A DNA stretch of 64,000 bases. It comes from Rhodoferax bucti. Lineage in GTDB: Bacteria; Pseudomonadota; Gammaproteobacteria; Burkholderiales; Burkholderiaceae_C. The notes below the pieces were generated by a model. It worked only from the letters and a program-made list of their open reading frames with translations. It was not told the DNA's origin and made no database searches. The DNA is taken from contig NZ_VAHD01000003.1 of the NCBI RefSeq assembly GCF_005876985.1, positions 186,001 through 250,000 of the forward strand, read 5' to 3'. A program made the position numbers and the translations under genes. Shown one piece after another: positions 27,181-36,208 of this stretch; the first letter of the stretch is position 1; every line of letters begins with the position of its first letter.

Positions 27181-27929
27181 TGCAAATTGGCGTACTTTTT
27201 CAGGATGGCGTCGTACACGCCGTTCGCCTGGATGGTTTTCAAGCCGGAATTGAACTGGTCGCGCAGGGTCGCGTCTTTGAACACGGCCTTGCGCGGGCTG
27301 GGCGGAAACACCGCGTGGATGGCGACCGGTTTGCTCGCATCCACCTGGTGGTCCAGCAGGCCGGTGAGGTAGTGCAGGATGCGGCGGTCGCCCACAATCA
27401 CATCCACCCGCTCGCTGAAGAGCAGGTTGTTTTGGATGATTTGCTGCGGGTATTCCTTGTAATTGGGATGACTGCCAGCCATGGCTTTGAAGCGCTCTCC
27501 CAAAATGACACTGGCATTTTGAAACGCAGCGACCGAGTAGTTCCCCAAGTCTTCAATGCGCCTGATCGGCAATTTGCGGTGGGCCAAGGACATGGCCACG
27601 TTCTGGTAAGTGACGTAGGGCTCTGAAAAATACCCGTTGCCGCCTATGCCTTCATCCACGCTGAGCAGCACATCCAGCTGCCCGGCGCGCTGCAGCATGA
27701 TGCCCCGCGCAGGCGGCAATTGCTGCGGCAGCATGGTGTGGCCTGCCACGGCGAGCGCCTGCTGGACGATTTCGACCTCCAGGCCCGCTTTGCCGGCTTC
27801 CATGACATAGGGCGGCTTGTTCAGCCCCATGCCCACCGACACGGTTTCTGCCATCACAGCGCCGCCCATGAGCAGCACGGCAGCACACAGCCACCGACTC
27901 ACATGCAACAAAAATGGAAGCCTCTTCAT
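27177..27929 (-). CDS. Periplasmic solute-binding protein, family 3 type
   Basis: A 250-residue exported protein: signal peptide 1 to about 27 (cleavage after GGAVMA), then a bacterial extracellular solute-binding fold (VSVGMGLNKPPYVMEAGKAGLEVEIVQQAL; PARGIMLQRAGQLDVLLSVDE; ending KTIQANGVYDAILKKYANL). No ABC permease is nearby, so it may act as a sensor-type or orphan binding protein. It leads the three-gene minus-strand unit with the methyltransferase and VOC genes. The ATG at 27929 begins a proper signal peptide; an upstream ATG at 27962 does not. Confidence 0.87.
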   Translation of the reverse strand: MKRLPFLLHVSRWLCAAVLLMGGAVMAETVSVGMGLNKPPYVMEAGKAGLEVEIVQQALAVAGHTMLPQQLPPARGIMLQRAGQLDVLLSVDEGIGGNGYFSEPYVTYQNVAMSLAHRKLPIRRIEDLGNYSVAAFQNASVILGERFKAMAGSHPNYKEYPQQIIQNNLLFSERVDVIVGDRRILHYLTGLLDHQVDASKPVAIHAVFPPSPRKAVFKDATLRDQFNSGLKTIQANGVYDAILKKYANLQ

Positions 27930-28012
27930 GGCCTCAGTGTAAGGGGCTGCCGTGTGGCACACTCCCGCCCTTGATCGATTGACCCACTCAGGTTTTCACC
28001 CGAAATTTCGTA

Positions 28013-30448
28013 ATGCAGAAAATCATCGCGCAAATTGCGCAAGAAATCCGTGTACGCCCCCAGCAGGTCGAGGCCGCCGTGGCCTTGTTGGATGGCGGCG
28101 CCACTGTGCCCTTCATCGCCCGCTACCGCAAGGAAGTGACCGATGGTCTGGACGATATCCAGCTGCGCGAGCTGGAAGCCCGCTTGGGCTACCTGCGTGA
28201 GCTGCGCGACCGCAAAGAGGCCGTGGTCAAAAGCATTGAAGAGCAGGGCAAGCTCACGCCCGCGCTCTTGGCCGCCATTGATGCCGCAGCCACCAAGCAA
28301 GAGGTGGAGGACATCTACCTGCCCTTCAAGCCCAAGCGCCGCACCAAGGGCATGATCGCCCGCGAAGCCGGCATCGAGCCGCTGGCGGACAAGCTGTATG
28401 CCAACCCGCAGCTGGTGCCCATGGACGAGGCACAGGCCTTTGTGCTCAAAGAAAAAACGGAGGCCGGCGACGACTTCACCACCGTGCTGGCGGTGCTGGA
28501 CGGTGTGCGCGACATCTTGAGCGAGCGCTGGGCCGAAGATCCGGTGCTGGTGCAAGACCTGCGCGAGTGGCTGTGGCAGGAAGGCCTGTTCCGCTCCAAG
28601 CTCATGGATGGCAAGGACGAGAACAACGCCGATGTCGCCAAGTTCCGCGACTATTTTGACTACGACGAGCCCATTGGCCGCGTGCCCAGCCACCGCGCGC
28701 TAGCGGTGTTCCGCGGCCGCTCGCTGGACATTCTGGATGCCAAGCTGGTGCTGCCGGAACCTATGCAAAATGCGGCTGCAGCGCCCGCAGCATCTGCGCA
28801 AGCAGCTCCTAATTCCGTAGCAAAACGACCTGCAGCGGTGGTGTCCTTGGCTGAGGGCCGCCTGGCGCTCAAGCTGGGCTGGAGCCACCAAGGCCGTCCC
28901 GGCGACGATTTGATCCGCAAGTGCGTGGCCTGGACTTGGAAGGTCAAGCTCAGCCTCTCCACTGAGCGCGATCTGTTCGCCCGCCTGCGGGAAGACGCCG
29001 AGAAGGTGGCCATCAAGGTGTTTGCCGACAACCTGCGCGACCTGCTGCTGGCAGCCCCCGCCGGCCCCCGTGTGGTCATGGGCCTGGACCCCGGCATCCG
29101 CACCGGTGTGAAAGTGGCGGTGGTCGATGCCACCGGCAAGCTGGTGGACACCGCCACCGTCTTCCCCCACGAGCCCCGCAAGGACTGGGAGGGCTCGCTG
29201 CACACCTTGGGCAAGCTGTGCGCCAAACACAGCGTGAACCTGATTGCCATCGGCAACGGTACCGCCAGCCGCGAGACCGACAAGCTGGCGGCGGACCTGA
29301 TCAAGCTGCTGGCCAAGATGGCCGACCAGGCTGGCGCACCAGAGATCAAGGTGGACAAAGTGGTGGTGAGCGAGGCGGGCGCCTCGGTGTACTCCGCCAG
29401 CGAATACGCCAGCCAAGAAATGCCCGATGTGGACGTGAGCCTGCGTGGTGCGGCCTCGATTGCCCGCCGCCTGCAAGACCCGCTGGCCGAGCTGGTGAAG
29501 ATCGACCCCAAGAGCATCGGTGTAGGCCAGTACCAACACGATGTGAACCAGAGCGAACTCGCCAAAACCCTGGACGCGGTGGTGGAAGACTGCGTGAACT
29601 CGGTGGGCGTGGACCTGAACACCGCCTCGGTGCCGCTGCTCAGCCGTGTCTCCGGTCTGTCGGGCACTGTGGCCAAGGCGGTGGTGCGCTGGCGTGAGTC
29701 CAACGGCGCCTTTGGCAGCCGCCAGGATTTGATGAAGGTGACCGGCCTGGGCGCCAAAACCTTTGAGCAGAGCGCAGGCTTTTTGCGCATCCGTGGTGGC
29801 AGCAACCCGCTGGACATGACGGGCGTGCACCCCGAGACCTACCCCGTGGTCGAGAAAATCATGCTGCAGACCGGCAAGCCGGTGGCCGAGATCATGGGCC
29901 GCGCCGACATGCTCAAGACCCTGCGCCCCGAGCTGTTTGCCAACGAGCAATTCGGCGTGATCACCGTCAAAGACATCTTCACCGAACTCGAAAAACCCGG
30001 GCGCGACCCGCGCCCGGACTTCAAGGTGGCCCGCTTCAACGACGGCGTGGAAGACATTGCCGACCTCAAGGAAGGCATGATTCTGGAGGGCACCGTGAGC
30101 AACGTGGCCCAGTTCGGCGCCTTCATCGACCTGGGCGTGCACCAGGACGGCCTGGTGCATGTGAGCCAGCTGGCGCACAAGTTTGTGAACGATGCCCGTG
30201 AGGTCGTGAAGACCGGCGACATCGTCAAAGTGCAGGTGGTAGAAGTGGATGTGGCCCGCAAGCGCATCGGCCTTACTATGAAAATAGGAGCAGCTCCCGC
30301 AGGCGCCAAGGGCGCTGGGGGCCAAAGAGCCGGTGATAACCGCTATCAGGGCCCGGCCCGTGGCGAGCGCCAGGTCGGCCGCTACCAAGACAGCGCACCG
30401 GCAGCGGGCAACGCCATGGCCGCGGCATTTGCCAAGCTCAAGCGCTAG
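28013..30448 (+). CDS. tex: Tex family RNA-binding transcription accessory protein
   Basis: An 811-residue Tex protein (E. coli YhgF 773). N-terminal HTH region FIARYRKEVTDGLDDIQLRELE and YLPFKPKRRTKGMIAREAGI; YqgF/RNase H-like domain from about 355 (VVMGLDPGIRTGVKVAVVD); helix-hairpin-helix pair (CVNSVGVDLNTAS; LMKVTGLGAKTFEQSAGFLRI); S1 RNA-binding domain at about 690-760 (GMILEGTVSNVAQFGAFIDLG). The surplus length is partly explained by two repeat-derived segments, at about 252-270 and 755-772. Tex/YhgF is involved in RNA binding and transcript or translation fidelity. Confidence 0.95.
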   Translation: MQKIIAQIAQEIRVRPQQVEAAVALLDGGATVPFIARYRKEVTDGLDDIQLRELEARLGYLRELRDRKEAVVKSIEEQGKLTPALLAAIDAAATKQEVEDIYLPFKPKRRTKGMIAREAGIEPLADKLYANPQLVPMDEAQAFVLKEKTEAGDDFTTVLAVLDGVRDILSERWAEDPVLVQDLREWLWQEGLFRSKLMDGKDENNADVAKFRDYFDYDEPIGRVPSHRALAVFRGRSLDILDAKLVLPEPMQNAAAAPAASAQAAPNSVAKRPAAVVSLAEGRLALKLGWSHQGRPGDDLIRKCVAWTWKVKLSLSTERDLFARLREDAEKVAIKVFADNLRDLLLAAPAGPRVVMGLDPGIRTGVKVAVVDATGKLVDTATVFPHEPRKDWEGSLHTLGKLCAKHSVNLIAIGNGTASRETDKLAADLIKLLAKMADQAGAPEIKVDKVVVSEAGASVYSASEYASQEMPDVDVSLRGAASIARRLQDPLAELVKIDPKSIGVGQYQHDVNQSELAKTLDAVVEDCVNSVGVDLNTASVPLLSRVSGLSGTVAKAVVRWRESNGAFGSRQDLMKVTGLGAKTFEQSAGFLRIRGGSNPLDMTGVHPETYPVVEKIMLQTGKPVAEIMGRADMLKTLRPELFANEQFGVITVKDIFTELEKPGRDPRPDFKVARFNDGVEDIADLKEGMILEGTVSNVAQFGAFIDLGVHQDGLVHVSQLAHKFVNDAREVVKTGDIVKVQVVEVDVARKRIGLTMKIGAAPAGAKGAGGQRAGDNRYQGPARGERQVGRYQDSAPAAGNAMAAAFAKLKR
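28767..28821 (-). repeat. Degenerate dispersed repeat copy 4, inside tex
   Basis: Plus strand: GCGGCTGCAGCGCCCGCAGC, then ATCTGCGCAAGCAGCTCC, then TAATTCCGTAGC. TGCGCAAGCAGCTCCT is identical to the core of copies 1 and 5 in the same orientation. It encodes an Ala-rich insert in tex between the helical and YqgF domains. Confidence 0.65.
30276..30327 (+). repeat. Degenerate dispersed repeat, inside the tex 3' end
   Basis: CTATGAAAATAGGAGCAGCT, then CCCGCAGGCGCCAAGGGCG, then CTGGGGGCC. It follows the order CTATC..ATAGGAGCTGCT..GAGCGCTAGAGGCC of the repeat with substitutions, directly after the S1 domain. The weakest of the listed copies. Confidence 0.4.
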
Positions 30449-30525
30449 CCGTTTGCGAGCACACCGCGGCCTCTGCACGCCATAATCGGGCTCATAACCG
30501 TTTGTAGCTTGCGGAAGGCACTTTC

Positions 30526-31332
30526 ATGAATCTCAGTGCATTGCTGGAGCAGCAATTTCACCTGCCCAGCATTCCCAAAGTGGTGGCACTGCTGCTCAGC
30601 GAACTGGAGCGCCCCGAGGTGGACCTGCACAAGGTCACCCGCCTGATCAGCACCGACCCGGCGCTCACCACCCGACTGCTGCAGCTGGCCAACTCCAGCT
30701 TTTTCCAGCAGTCCGGCAAGATCAGCACCGTGTCGGAGGCGCTGGCCTTGCTGGATTTGAGCCATGTGCTTTCCATGGCACAAGCGGCAGCCGCCGCGGC
30801 CTCGCCCAAGGCGGTGCCGGGTATCCAGCTCACGCAGTTCTGGGCCTACAGCCTCAATGTGGCCAAGCTTTCCCGCTCGCTGGCCACCCTGGTGCGGCTC
30901 AATCCGCAAGCCGCTTTTGCCACCGGCCTGATTCACGCGGTGGGCGAGCTGGCCATGCACCTGGCCATGCCTGATGTGAGCGCCATGCTGGACAAGGAAA
31001 TTGCCCCCCTGGCCCTGAACCGCGCGTTTGTAGAGCGTAGTGTGCTGGGCTATTGCTACGCCAGCGTGGGCGCAGGCTATGCGCGCATGTGGCAGTTTCC
31101 CAAGGCCATGGTGGACGCGATCGAGCACCAGTACGCCCCGTTTGAAAACCATGTCTACGAGCCCCTGGCCGGCGTGATCCACCTGGCCTCCTGGCGCGCC
31201 CGCGCCAAAGAGGCCCACCTCACCGACAAGGGCTTGGCCGTGACTTACCCTGACTCGGTGGGCGTGGCCTTGGGCCTGAATATCGACATGGTGCTGCAAC
31301 AAGACCCGTTCGATTGGGCGGCACATACCTGA
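30526..31332 (+). CDS. HDOD domain signalling protein
   Basis: A 268-residue single HDOD domain: LPSIPKVVALLLSELERPEVDL, ISTDPALTTRLLQLANSSFF and TVSEALALLDLSHVLSMAQA at the N-terminus, and GLIHAVGELAMHLAMP where HD hydrolases have their metal site; here the HD pair is absent, as usual for HDOD. These proteins act as output modules in c-di-GMP and two-component signalling. Starts 77 bases after tex and is followed after seven bases by the patatin gene. Confidence 0.9.
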   Translation: MNLSALLEQQFHLPSIPKVVALLLSELERPEVDLHKVTRLISTDPALTTRLLQLANSSFFQQSGKISTVSEALALLDLSHVLSMAQAAAAAASPKAVPGIQLTQFWAYSLNVAKLSRSLATLVRLNPQAAFATGLIHAVGELAMHLAMPDVSAMLDKEIAPLALNRAFVERSVLGYCYASVGAGYARMWQFPKAMVDAIEHQYAPFENHVYEPLAGVIHLASWRARAKEAHLTDKGLAVTYPDSVGVALGLNIDMVLQQDPFDWAAHT

Positions 31333-31339
31333 ATTTCCC

Positions 31340-32503
31340 ATGCAAGCTCTTCGTATTTATGCGGGCCCGGCGGCCCGCGCTTCTTTGGCCCGCCACGGGC
31401 TGCAACCGCAGCACATTGCCACCATTCCCGGCGCAGCGGGTGGTCCCAAAGGTCTGATCCTCGGGCCCCTGGACCGGTTTTTGTTTGGCGAGTGGTTGCC
31501 GCGCTCCAGCCAAGCGGTGGACTTGGTGGGAGCGTCCATCGGCGCTTGGCGCATGGCCACGGCCTGCCTGAACAACCCGGTAGCCGCCTTTGAGCGCTTG
31601 GAGCACGACTACATCCACCAGCACTACGAGCTGCCGCCCGGCCAGAAGCGGGTGACGGCAGACCAGGTGAGCGAAACCTTTGGTCGCAGCCTGAAGGCGT
31701 TTTACGGCGGGCGCATTCCCGAAGTACTGCACCACCCGCGTTACCGGCTGCACATCGTCACCTCGCGCGGGCGCCACTTGCTGCACACGGAGCACGGGCT
31801 GCGCACGCCGCTGGGCTATCTGGGCGCTTTTTTGACCAACACGGTACGCCGCAAAGCCATGGGCGCGTGGCTGGAGCGGGTGGTGTTTTCCAGCACGGTG
31901 GCAGATGAGGGTAGGGCAGCGGCTTTGCCGTTTGCTACCGGTGACTACCGCACCCGCCAGGTGGCCTTGAGTGAAGGCAACTTCAACCCGGCCTTACAAG
32001 CCAGCTGCTCGATTCCCTTTGTGCTTCGCGCCATCCAAGACATTCCGGGTGCCCCCAAAGGCGCGTATTGGGACGGTGGCATCACCGATTACCACCTGCA
32101 CCTGAATTACCCGGGGGCAAGTCATGCGCCAAACGCTATCAATTCAGGAGCTGCTTGCGCATATTCCATGAGCGCTAGCAGCCAAAATGATGCTCCAAGA
32201 CTGGTGCTGTACCCGCACTTCCAAAAAAGCGTGGTGCCCGGCTGGCTGGACAAGGGCCTGAAGTGGCGACATCGCAGCAGCCCGTTTCTGGACACCATGG
32301 TGCTGCTGGCACCCAACCCCGAGTGGGTTAAAACTTTACCGAACAGCAAACTTCCGGACCGCACAGACTTTACGCACTACGGCAATGATCTGGATGCACG
32401 GGTCAAGGCGTGGACGAGCGCCACCCGTGCCAGCCAGCAGTTGGTGGACGAGTTCATCGCCTGGCTGGACAAGCCCGACATGAACTTGGTGCACCCGCTA
32501 TGA
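31340..32503 (+). CDS. Patatin-like phospholipase with repeat-derived insertion
   Basis: A 387-residue serine lipase of the patatin family. The oxyanion loop is GAAGGPKGL, the nucleophile elbow GASIGAWR, and the catalytic Asp lies in YWDGGITDYH. It probably hydrolyses phospholipids or lysophospholipids. Between LNYPGAS and RLVLYPHF it carries residues about 266-283 encoded by the best-preserved repeat copy in the window. The stop overlaps the start of the next gene (ATGA at 32500-32503). Confidence 0.9.
   Translation: MQALRIYAGPAARASLARHGLQPQHIATIPGAAGGPKGLILGPLDRFLFGEWLPRSSQAVDLVGASIGAWRMATACLNNPVAAFERLEHDYIHQHYELPPGQKRVTADQVSETFGRSLKAFYGGRIPEVLHHPRYRLHIVTSRGRHLLHTEHGLRTPLGYLGAFLTNTVRRKAMGAWLERVVFSSTVADEGRAAALPFATGDYRTRQVALSEGNFNPALQASCSIPFVLRAIQDIPGAPKGAYWDGGITDYHLHLNYPGASHAPNAINSGAACAYSMSASSQNDAPRLVLYPHFQKSVVPGWLDKGLKWRHRSSPFLDTMVLLAPNPEWVKTLPNSKLPDRTDFTHYGNDLDARVKAWTSATRASQQLVDEFIAWLDKPDMNLVHPL
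32135..32188 (+). repeat. Dispersed hairpin repeat copy 5 (type copy), inside the patatin gene
   Basis: Starts GCTATCAATTCAG. The hairpin arms are GCTGCTTGCGC (32150-32160) and GCGCTAGCAGC (32172-32182), complementary at 10 of 11 positions around an 11-base loop ATATTCCATGA. The tail is CAAAAT. The sense frame here reads INSGAACAYSMSASSQN. Confidence 0.85.
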
Positions 32504-33489
32504 CAAACCTGCCGAATAAACAGCACTTTCTCCCACTTGCTTTTGCTGCGTTGCTCGGCACCCTGTTGCTGGCCACGGCGGTGCCTACGCAGGCCGGCCC
32601 GTTGCTGGACCGCATCAAGCAGCACATCCTGGAACGCCGCGATGCGGTGGGCGCCGAAGACGCGCTGGAGAACCCCGATGGCAGCGTGGTGAGCGACTCC
32701 AAACTGCGGGTGCTGCGCGACATTCCCTACGGCAATGACTCCAAGCAACGTATGGACGTGTACCTGCCCGAAGCGACCGGTGCCACCGCTGCACCGGTGA
32801 TCTTCATGGTGCACGGCGGCGGCTGGCGCACTGGCGACAAGCGCCACAGCAATGTGGTGGACAACAAAGCCAACCGCTGGGTCGCCAAAGGCTTTGTGCT
32901 GGTGTCGGTGAACAACCGCCTGCTCCCCGAGGCCGACCCGCTGGACCAGGTGCGCGACGTGGCCCGCGCACTCGCCGCAGCCCAGGCCAAAGCCGCCGGC
33001 TGGGGCGCAGACCCCAAACAATTTGTGCTGATGGGCCACTCGGCCGGCGCCCACCTGGTGGGTTTGCTGTCGTCCTCCAGCCTCTACGGCCCGCAGGCCG
33101 GCGCGCTGCCGTGGCTGGGCTCGGTGCTCCTCGACAGTGCGGCGCTGGATGTAGCGCCCATCATGAAAGAGCGGCATTTCAAGCTCTACGACCCGGCGTT
33201 TGGCACCGACCCCGAGTTCTGGAAGGCCGCTTCCCCCTACCAGCAGCTGCACGCAGGTGCCAAGCCCATGCTGGCGGTGTGCTCTACACGGCGCGAAGAG
33301 TCGTGCGCGCAGGCTACCGCCTTTGGCACCCGCGCCCAAGGCCTGGGCGTGCGGGTGCAAACGCTGGGCCAGGACATGAGCCATAGCGAAATCAACAAAG
33401 ACCTGGGCTTGCCCGGCAGCTACACCAGCGCCGTGGAGCAGTTCATGGGCAGCTTGAGCCCGGTGGTGGCCGGCGTGCTGGCGCGGTAA
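32500..33489 (+). CDS. Secreted alpha/beta hydrolase (carboxylesterase-like)
   Basis: A 329-residue hydrolase with a signal peptide (about 1-32, ending PTQA). Oxyanion motif HGGGW at about 104, nucleophile GHSAGAH at about 178, and a late His in DMSHSEINKDLG. PEATGATAAPVIFMVHGGGW and the YQQLHAGAKPMLAVCSTRR region are typical of BD-FAE/esterase-lipase members. Translational coupling to the patatin suggests a shared lipid- or ester-degrading role. Confidence 0.88.
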   Translation: MTNLPNKQHFLPLAFAALLGTLLLATAVPTQAGPLLDRIKQHILERRDAVGAEDALENPDGSVVSDSKLRVLRDIPYGNDSKQRMDVYLPEATGATAAPVIFMVHGGGWRTGDKRHSNVVDNKANRWVAKGFVLVSVNNRLLPEADPLDQVRDVARALAAAQAKAAGWGADPKQFVLMGHSAGAHLVGLLSSSSLYGPQAGALPWLGSVLLDSAALDVAPIMKERHFKLYDPAFGTDPEFWKAASPYQQLHAGAKPMLAVCSTRREESCAQATAFGTRAQGLGVRVQTLGQDMSHSEINKDLGLPGSYTSAVEQFMGSLSPVVAGVLAR

Positions 33490-33509
33490 CACCCGCTGCC
33501 TAGGCCCCC

Positions 33510-34646
33510 TTACAGCGACTGCAGCAGCATCTGCCGGTAGTCATCCGCGCTGGCCTGGCGCGGGTTGGTTTTGTGGCAGTGGTCGGCCAAAGCGCCGGTG
33601 ATGATGCGGTCAAACAGGTCTTCCGTCACCCCCATGGCAGCCAGCCCGGTGGGCAGACCGAGGCGGGCATTCATGTCTTTAACCGCATCGCCCAGGTCGG
33701 AGGCAGATGCCAAGCCCATGGCGTGGGCCATGCGCTGCAGGCGCTTGTCTTTTTGCACCGATTCGGCCGCCGCGTTGAAGGCAATCACGGCAGGCAAAAA
33801 CATGGCGTTCAACGTGCCGTGGTGCAGGCGCGGGTCGACTCCGCCCAAGCTGTGGCTCAGCGAGTGCACACAGCCCAGGCCTTTTTGAAACGCCATGGCG
33901 CCTTGCATGCTCGCGCTCATGAGCTGGGTGCGGGCCTCCACATCGCTGCCCTGTGCGGTGGCGCGCTCAATATAGGCCCAGGCGCGCTCCAAACCGTCCA
34001 GCGCAATACCGTCTGCCGGCGGGTTGAAAGCCGGGGCCATGAAGGTCTCCATGCAATGCGCCACTGCATCCATGCCGGTGGCCGCCGTCAAGCGGGGCGG
34101 CAGGCCCAGGGTCAGCTCGGGGTCGCAAATCGCGGTTTTAGGCACTAGGTGCCAGCTGTGGAAGCCGAGCTTGCGGTGGTCGTCCACGATGAGGATGGCG
34201 CCGCGCGCTACCTCACTGCCGGTGCCGCTGGTGGTGGGCACGGCAATCAGCGGCGCCACCCGGTCGGTAATGCGTGCCGAGCCGCCTTCAATGGTGGCGT
34301 AGTGGGTGAGGGGGCCTTCATGCGTGGCCGCAATCGCCACCCCTTTGGCGCAATCGATGGCCGAGCCGCCGCCCACGGCAATCAGCCCGTCACAGCCCTG
34401 TGCGCGGTACATGTCTGCGGCCGCACGCACCGCCGCCTCGGTGGGGTTGGAGGGCGTCTGGTCAAACACGGCCACCGGCATATCGCCCAGTGCATCCCGC
34501 GCCTTTTGCAAAATACCGGCCGCCTTGACGCCTGCATCGGTCACGATGAGCGGGCGGGTGATGCCGGTGCGCTCGCACTCGCTGCGCAGCAACCGGATGG
34601 CGCCGCATTCAAACTGAATCTGGGTGACGTAATAGATTAAAGCCAT
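33510..34646 (-). CDS. Iron-containing alcohol dehydrogenase
   Basis: A 378-residue group III Fe-ADH. Nucleotide-binding AVGGGSAIDCAKG, VPTTSGTGSEVARGAI, and metal-binding residues in TGMDAVAHCMETFM, CVHSLSHSLGG and LHHGTLNAMFLP. It interconverts an alcohol and aldehyde or ketone with NAD(P). The start is the ATG before ALIYYVTQIQFE. It is divergent from the HSL-type hydrolase at 34712 across 65 bases. Confidence 0.92.
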   Translation of the reverse strand: MALIYYVTQIQFECGAIRLLRSECERTGITRPLIVTDAGVKAAGILQKARDALGDMPVAVFDQTPSNPTEAAVRAAADMYRAQGCDGLIAVGGGSAIDCAKGVAIAATHEGPLTHYATIEGGSARITDRVAPLIAVPTTSGTGSEVARGAILIVDDHRKLGFHSWHLVPKTAICDPELTLGLPPRLTAATGMDAVAHCMETFMAPAFNPPADGIALDGLERAWAYIERATAQGSDVEARTQLMSASMQGAMAFQKGLGCVHSLSHSLGGVDPRLHHGTLNAMFLPAVIAFNAAAESVQKDKRLQRMAHAMGLASASDLGDAVKDMNARLGLPTGLAAMGVTEDLFDRIITGALADHCHKTNPRQASADDYRQMLLQSL

Positions 34647-34711
34647 GGTGCCGCCGTGTAGGATGGAATGAATCGCCACTGTACTGTTTTTGCCTCCAAC
34701 CCTTGTCCTCC

Positions 34712-35707
34712 ATGAGTCACCACTTTGACCGCCACGCCAACCCGCGCAACCTGCTGACCCCCGCCACGCTCAAAGTCGTGGACAGCATTGCCCGCGCCGG
34801 CCACGTGCCCATGCACGCCATGAGCGCACAGCAAGCCAAAGCCGCTTACGCCGCGGCGGCCAATGTGCTGGAGCTGCCGGTGCAAAAGCTAGCGCGGGTG
34901 GAAGACTTCTCTATTCCTGCCCGCGACGGCTACGCGCTACCGGCCCGCCACTACGCCCCCAGCGACGCGACGCTGCCCGTGCTGCTCTACCTGCATGGCG
35001 GAGGTTTTACCGTAGGCAGCATTGCCACGCACGACGGGTTGTGCCGCCGCCTGGCGCACCTGGCCGGCTGCGCGGTGGTGTCGCTGGACTACCGGCTGGC
35101 GCCGGAATACCAATTCCCCACCGCCCATGAAGACAGCTGGGATGCCCTGCAATGGATTGCTGCGCACGGCAGCGCGCGGGGTTTGGACGGCACGCGCCTG
35201 GCCATCGGTGGCGACAGTGCCGGCGGTACCCTGTCTGCTGCCTGCGCGATTGAAGCCCGCGACCACGGCCTGCCGCTGGCGCTGCAACTCTTGTTTTACC
35301 CCGGCTGCACGGGGCACCAGAACACCCCCTCACACCAGCGTTTTGCCAAAGGCTTTGTGCTGGAGGAGCCCAATATCAGCTATTTTTTCGGGCACTACAT
35401 CCGCACCCCGGCAGACCGGTACGATTGGCGCTTTGCCCCCTTGGATGGCCGCCGGCCCGATGGCTACGAGGCCGACTTGGCCGGTGTCGCCCCCGCCTGG
35501 ATAGGCCTGGCCGAATGCGACCCGCTGGTGGACGAAGGCGTGGCCTATGCCGACCGGCTTCGCATGGCTGGCGTGCCGGTGGACCTGGAGATTTACCTGG
35601 GCGTGGTGCACGAGTTCATCAAAATGGGCCGGGCGCTGCCCGAAGCTGCCAAGGCCCATGCCGATGCAGCGCGCGCCTTGCACCAGGCCTTGCAACCCCA
35701 TGTTTGA
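34712..35707 (+). CDS. HSL-family alpha/beta hydrolase (esterase)
   Basis: A 331-residue hormone-sensitive-lipase type esterase: HGGGFTVGS oxyanion motif, nucleophile in GGDSAGGTLS, catalytic Asp in ECDPLVDEG and His in VVHEFIKMG. The ATG at 34712 is used; TTG at 34703 would add three residues. It likely cleaves short-chain esters. The GNAT gene follows after 13 bases. Confidence 0.92.
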   Translation: MSHHFDRHANPRNLLTPATLKVVDSIARAGHVPMHAMSAQQAKAAYAAAANVLELPVQKLARVEDFSIPARDGYALPARHYAPSDATLPVLLYLHGGGFTVGSIATHDGLCRRLAHLAGCAVVSLDYRLAPEYQFPTAHEDSWDALQWIAAHGSARGLDGTRLAIGGDSAGGTLSAACAIEARDHGLPLALQLLFYPGCTGHQNTPSHQRFAKGFVLEEPNISYFFGHYIRTPADRYDWRFAPLDGRRPDGYEADLAGVAPAWIGLAECDPLVDEGVAYADRLRMAGVPVDLEIYLGVVHEFIKMGRALPEAAKAHADAARALHQALQPHV

Positions 35708-35720
35708 GGAGAAACACCCT

Positions 35721-36167
35721 ATGACCCCTACGCAACTGCGCACCGTGGTGGGCCCCTGGCATGCGTTGGAGGCCGATATTGCCCCCCTGCGCCATGCCGT
35801 GTTTGTGGCGGAGCAGGGCATCAGCGCCCATTTGGTGTGTGATGCTGCGGACCTGACCGCCGTCCACGCCGTCACCTACAAGGCCCAGGGCCAAGCGGTA
35901 GCCAGCGGGCGCCTGCTGGTGGAAGCACCCGGCGTGGGCCGCATCGGCCGCATGGCCACCGCGCAGGCGGAGCGTGGCAAAGGTCTGGGGCGCCAGGTGC
36001 TGCACGCGCTCTTGGACGCGGCGCGCGAGCGCCACGACCATGAGGTCATGCTGCATGCCCAAAGCAGCGCGGTGGGGTTTTATCTGAAAGACGGATTCAC
36101 GGCCCGGGGGCCTGCATTTATGGAGGCGGGCATTGCCCACCAGGAGATGATGCTGGCGCTTTCTTGA
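35721..36167 (+). CDS. GNAT family N-acetyltransferase
   Basis: A 148-residue ElaA/YjcF-like GNAT: LRHAVFVAEQGIS at the N-terminus, acetyl-CoA binding RIGRMATAQAERGKGLGRQVL, and MLHAQSSAVGFYLKDGFTARGPAFMEAGIAHQEM. GAGGAGAAA precedes the ATG. The target is unknown. Confidence 0.9.
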   Translation: MTPTQLRTVVGPWHALEADIAPLRHAVFVAEQGISAHLVCDAADLTAVHAVTYKAQGQAVASGRLLVEAPGVGRIGRMATAQAERGKGLGRQVLHALLDAARERHDHEVMLHAQSSAVGFYLKDGFTARGPAFMEAGIAHQEMMLALS

Positions 36168-36208
36168 GCGCCGCAGACGAAGTGCGTGAAAGTTAGAGGC
36201 TCGCGGGC

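Noticed and set aside
28700..30478. 592-codon minus-strand frame opposite tex
   Set aside because: Tex is certain on the plus strand; third-position GC bias creates the open antisense frame.
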